Shown here piece after piece: positions 55,406 through 57,114 of a stretch of DNA of 57,114 bases. The notes below the pieces were generated by a model, which did not search any database, was not told where the DNA came from, and saw only the letters and a program-made list of their open reading frames with translations. Numbering within the stretch: the first letter of the stretch is position 1; the number at the start of each line of letters is the position of its first letter. The position numbers and the translations under genes are program-made. The stretch is from a virus. Location of the stretch: IMG/VR virus record IMGVR_UViG_3300030104_002310, positions 1 to 57,114 of that record, one strand, 5' to 3'.

Positions 55406-55450
55406 ACAAGCGTGTCCTCTACCGAGGATACCGCTTGTTTTGTTTTGTTT
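55406..55450 (+). terminator. Rho-independent terminator in early region
   Basis: CAAGCG (55407-55412) pairs with CGCTTG (55432-55437), and inside it TCCTC (55415-55419) pairs with GAGGA (55424-55428) around TACC. A T-rich tract (TTTTGTTTTGTTT, 55438-55450) follows and runs directly into the second CCACTATCA box. Confidence 0.75.
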
Positions 55451-55459
55451 CCACTATCA
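55448..55459 (+). repeat. TTTCCACTATCA box, copy 2
   Basis: Exact copy of the box at 55104, placed at the end of a terminator T-tract and 3 bases before a Shine-Dalgarno hairpin. Confidence 0.6.
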
Positions 55460-55462
55460 CCC

Positions 55463-55479
55463 GTTCTCGAAAGGAGAAC
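55463..55479 (+). promoter_or_regulatory. Shine-Dalgarno hairpin (early family, copy 3)
   Basis: GTTCTC (55463-55468) pairs perfectly with GAGAAC (55474-55479) around GAAAG, 2 bases before ATG 55482. The stem differs from copies 1 and 2 at both arms together, while the GAAAGGA core is kept. Confidence 0.65.
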
Positions 55480-55481
55480 AC

Positions 55482-55715
55482 ATGGCTTTGTATAGCAAAA
55501 AAGAATTGGACAAGTTCAGAGAAATCGCTCGATTCTTCAAGGAATTCGATGTTAGCATTCGATCTGGCTCATCGTCAGAGGCTATCGATGTTGTTATCGG
55601 AATGGTCAACCGTGACCGTCCTGTTGTCGAGTCTCTCATTAACCCACGCAATTCATTTGAAATGCAGAGTGACAGTTGCCCTGAGACGGGCATTGTCTAC
55701 GGCGATCTTTCCTAA
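55482..55715 (+). CDS. Unknown small early protein
   Basis: A 77-residue protein starting MALYSKKELDKFREIARFFK, with start set by AAGGAG in the hairpin. The N-terminal half is a charged helix; the second half has AIDVVIGMVNRDRPVVESL. No motif recognised. It is followed after 25 bases by another early gene with the same kind of leader. It appears intact and its base composition is intermediate between late genes and the G+C-rich genes to its right. Confidence 0.65.
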   Translation: MALYSKKELDKFREIARFFKEFDVSIRSGSSSEAIDVVIGMVNRDRPVVESLINPRNSFEMQSDSCPETGIVYGDLS

Positions 55716-55719
55716 CCTC

Positions 55720-55734
55720 GCTCTTGAAAGGAGC
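55720..55734 (+). promoter_or_regulatory. Shine-Dalgarno hairpin (early family, copy 4)
   Basis: GCTC (55720-55723) pairs with GAGC (55731-55734) around TTGAAAG, 6 bases before ATG 55741. There is no CCACTATCA box before this copy, so the gene is probably co-transcribed with the one upstream. Confidence 0.55.
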
Positions 55735-55740
55735 AACAAC

Positions 55741-56217
55741 ATGGGTGTTTCATTCATGCTCTACCGTACTGACACCGAAGGCAAGCACCAGCCTGTCGAA
55801 GGAGAACGCTTCGAGATCCACTGGTCCTACTCCAGTTGGGCCTACTTCAGGGATGGTGTCCTCAACGCCCTGAAGGATGCATACGTTGTGGCCACCAAGG
55901 TCCGCAACGATGCTCGTCGGTCGTGGGAGAACGAAGAGAACAAGTCGGACAAGTTCTGGCTTGACAGCTTCGAGGATGCTGCGGCTAACGTCCAGCGTCT
56001 TGCTGACCTCAAGACCTACTGGGTTGACGGCGACAACCCTGACGAGCAGGTCGATGCGGTCTGGTCCTTCGACAAGGCCAAGGTGATCGAGTGTCTCTTT
56101 GAGGCTCTGGTCATCGACTCTGAGAAGTCGGTGCATCCGTTCGTCGAACGGGACCGTCTCGCGTGGGTGCTGCGTTACCTCACGGTGAACGATGGCGATC
56201 ACCTTGTGGTTGCCTGA
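55741..56217 (+). CDS. Unknown early protein, G+C-rich
   Basis: A 158-residue acidic protein beginning MGVSFMLYRTDTEGKHQP. It has several Trp and aromatic residues (HWSYSSWAYFRDGV), a long helical region (about 45-95, AYVVATKVRNDARRSWENEE) and an ending VERDRLAWVLRYLTVNDGDH. I do not recognise it. Codons favour C or G in the third position, unlike the late genes, suggesting either a more recent origin from a G+C-rich source or selection for host-like codons in early expression. Confidence 0.7.
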   Translation: MGVSFMLYRTDTEGKHQPVEGERFEIHWSYSSWAYFRDGVLNALKDAYVVATKVRNDARRSWENEENKSDKFWLDSFEDAAANVQRLADLKTYWVDGDNPDEQVDAVWSFDKAKVIECLFEALVIDSEKSVHPFVERDRLAWVLRYLTVNDGDHLVVA

Positions 56218-56224
56218 ACCCACA

Positions 56225-56295
56225 CTCGTCTGAGCGAGTATAAATAGACGTTAGGCTCAGAGCGGCAGGCCGCACCCTTCACTGGGTGTTGGTCT
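56225..56295 (+). ncRNA. Structured early leader element, copy 2
   Basis: Second copy of the element at 55021. CTGAGC (56230-56235) can pair with GCTCAG (56255-56260), and CACCC (56273-56277) with GGGTG (56284-56288) around TTCACT. Compared with copy 1, the pair next to the A-T changed from T-A to C-G and the following G-C to G-U, keeping the stem. It also contains TATAAA at 56239-56244. It lies directly after one early gene and before a short frame at 56318. Confidence 0.5.
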
Positions 56296-56317
56296 GCGTC
56301 GTGAAAGGAGATCAAGG

Positions 56318-56578
56318 ATGGTCTCAGCTAAGGAAGGCACTTTCCCTTATTGGATGTTTAACCCAGACGGCCCTTGCGGGGGCCAGCCCCTCACGGGGCA
56401 GTCTGGGGTACGTGACCCTTCGATCCTTGCGGGTAGTTTCCCCGCAGGGAGTTTCCACTATCATGCTCTCGAAAGGAGCAACCCATGTCTTATTCTGCAT
56501 CGTTCATGTTCGATCACTGTCGCCTCATCTACAACGTTCAGGGTGAGGACGGCTATCTGTTCAACATCAACACCGTGA
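56318..56578 (+). CDS. Doubtful short early frame
   Basis: ATG 56318 follows GAAAGGAG at good spacing, as for the surrounding genes, and the frame is open for 86 codons. However, it runs through two strong hairpins, the third CCACTATCA box and 94 bases of the next gene, and after about residue 50 the sequence looks random and Ser/Thr/Cys-rich. It may be a short peptide gene or a leader peptide translated across the hairpins. Function unknown. Confidence 0.3.
   Translation: MVSAKEGTFPYWMFNPDGPCGGQPLTGQSGVRDPSILAGSFPAGSFHYHALERSNPCLILHRSCSITVASSTTFRVRTAICSTSTP
56425..56449 (+). terminator. Hairpin before third CCACTATCA box
   Basis: CCTTGCGGG (56425-56433) pairs with CCCGCAGGG (56441-56449) over 9 bp with one wobble, around TAGTTTC; AGTTTCC follows. 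Two shorter G+C-rich stems lie just upstream (around 56370-56400). The same TCCTTGCGGGTAGTT occurs at 57091-57105. Confidence 0.55.
56452..56463 (+). repeat. TTTCCACTATCA box, copy 3
   Basis: Exact copy of the box, following the hairpin at 56425-56449 and directly before the Shine-Dalgarno hairpin at 56465. Confidence 0.6.
56465..56479 (+). promoter_or_regulatory. Shine-Dalgarno hairpin (early family, copy 5)
   Basis: GCTC (56465-56468) pairs with GAGC (56476-56479) around TCGAAAG, 5 bases before ATG 56485. Confidence 0.55.
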
Positions 56579-57003
56579 CTGGCAAGCTGGCTGAGTTCTG
56601 CTGGCTGAAGCCCTCCACGGTGGAGTTCGAGGTGAACAACATCAGTGATGATACCGTCGAACTCCAGCGGACCAAGCCGAGAGCCGTGAAGCTCAAGGTC
56701 CAGCCTCTCCGCAAGCTGGAGTACTTCTTCAACTGGTGTACCAACGAGCCGCTGCCCTGCGCTGCCCGTGCCATCCACACGCTGCGGAGCAAGAAGGACA
56801 GCATTCGCTTCGTTACTGCTGGCCCTGTCGGCGTTCCGGGTGGTCTTCAGGTCTGCTTCCGTCAGTCTCCCGGTCCTGTGACCGAGTGGCAGCCCTTCAC
56901 GGCTGGCTACGGTGGCGAGTGGCTCCCAATGAAGCTGGAGCACATGTCTCGCACGTTCAACCTGTGGCAGGACCGCATCCTGAAGGAAGCCTTGGCTGAC
57001 TAA
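56485..57003 (+). CDS. Unknown early protein, G+C-rich
   Basis: A 172-residue protein starting MSYSASFMFDHCRLIYNVQG, mixed alpha/beta in appearance, with a basic middle (RTKPRAVKLKVQPLRKLEYF) and a Gly/Pro-rich segment near residue 115. Six cysteines are scattered without a pattern. No family recognised. Third-position G+C is high throughout. The start is set by the GAAAGGAG hairpin; the end is followed by a hairpin and a short repeat cluster. Confidence 0.72.
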   Translation: MSYSASFMFDHCRLIYNVQGEDGYLFNINTVTGKLAEFCWLKPSTVEFEVNNISDDTVELQRTKPRAVKLKVQPLRKLEYFFNWCTNEPLPCAARAIHTLRSKKDSIRFVTAGPVGVPGGLQVCFRQSPGPVTEWQPFTAGYGGEWLPMKLEHMSRTFNLWQDRILKEALAD

Positions 57004-57004
57004 T

Positions 57005-57030
57005 CGGTCTTTGCTGCGGTACGAAGACCG
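57005..57030 (+). terminator. Hairpin after the last early gene
   Basis: CGGTCTT (57005-57011) pairs with AAGACCG (57024-57030) around a 12-base loop, starting one base after the stop codon. There is no T-tract, so termination is uncertain. Confidence 0.4.
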
Positions 57031-57085
57031 AAGAGCCACGACCGAAGGCCCGAAGTCACTCAAACCGAAGACCGAAGGCCCGAAG
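57028..57085 (+). repeat. Cluster of six CCGAAG repeats
   Basis: CCGAAG occurs at 57028, 57042, 57050, 57065, 57072 and 57080, twice inside the longer ACCGAAGGCCCGAAG. Direct clusters of a short word next to a gene boundary recall iterons or the CCTAAAG repeats flanking T7 genome ends; the function here is unknown. Confidence 0.5.
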
Positions 57086-57102
57086 ACCCGTCCTTGCGGG
57101 TA

Positions 57103-57114
57103 GTTCCACTATCA
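57103..57114 (+). repeat. CCACTATCA box, copy 4, at window end
   Basis: GTTCCACTATCA closes the window, again after a hairpin-forming ACCCG...CGGGT (57086-57101). One T is missing compared with the other copies. The next early gene presumably starts just beyond the edge. Confidence 0.5.

Noticed and set aside
55750-57063. Long reverse frames in the G+C-rich right end
   Set aside because: High G+C reduces stop codons by chance; all leader and terminator signals point to the + strand.

Overview
The window is a large part of the genome of a T7-like (Autographivirales-type) tailed podovirus. The main evidence is a family-A DNA polymerase of the T7 type, a gp6-like exonuclease, and T7-style portal, scaffold, capsid, tail-tube A and B, terminase and internal virion proteins. 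Every gene I can support is on the + strand, many overlap by a few bases, and the left edge cuts into the DNA polymerase. A class II (adenosylcobalamin-dependent) ribonucleotide reductase and several small lysine-rich proteins resemble those of marine T7-like phages. A secreted-looking early protein ends in a dockerin-like motif of the kind very common in Planctomycetes, and a small Flp-pilin-like protein is also present. I infer, with moderate to low confidence, a planctomycete (perhaps Phycisphaerae) or similar aquatic host.

Layout. 1-4.9 kb: DNA metabolism (polymerase, a possible papain-fold protein, a dNMP kinase-like protein, exonuclease, class II RNR). 4.9-9.4 kb: two overlapping small genes, two unknown probable virion genes, portal, scaffold. 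9.4-11.1 kb: structured leader, major capsid protein, a hairpin with a six-codon minicistron, and a strong terminator. 11.1-26.2 kb: tail tube A, a greatly enlarged tail tube B, a collagen-containing fibre and a 2,223-residue cysteine-rich fibre or spike. 26.2-30.7 kb: small structural proteins, a probable lysis/membrane group, the Flp-like protein and a lectin-like protein. 30.7-33.9 kb: a candidate small terminase, four short basic proteins, large terminase and a sulfotransferase-like protein. 33.9-53.5 kb: internal virion proteins, the last being 4,719 residues long. 53.5-57.1 kb: a promoter-like region followed by small, mostly unrecognised genes that look like an early (host-takeover) module.

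The right 3.5 kb differs from the rest. It is much richer in G+C: counting single 60-base lines by hand gives 14/60 at 39361 against 34/60 at 56041. Its genes are separated by hairpins, a repeated TTTCCACTATCA box, two copies of a structured element with covarying stems, and Shine-Dalgarno sequences held in small hairpins whose stems covary around a GAAAG loop. This patterned leader system, the Flp-pilin mimic, the dockerin-like protein, the giant cysteine-rich fibre and a repeat module shared by three virion genes are the most unusual parts.

Not found in the window: phage RNA polymerase, primase/helicase, SSB, a clear endolysin, integrase, tRNAs, CRISPR arrays or insertion sequences. The first three would be expected in the missing stretch upstream of the polymerase, which probably follows the early genes. 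Protein-family calls come from recognising motifs by eye and were not checked against any database.
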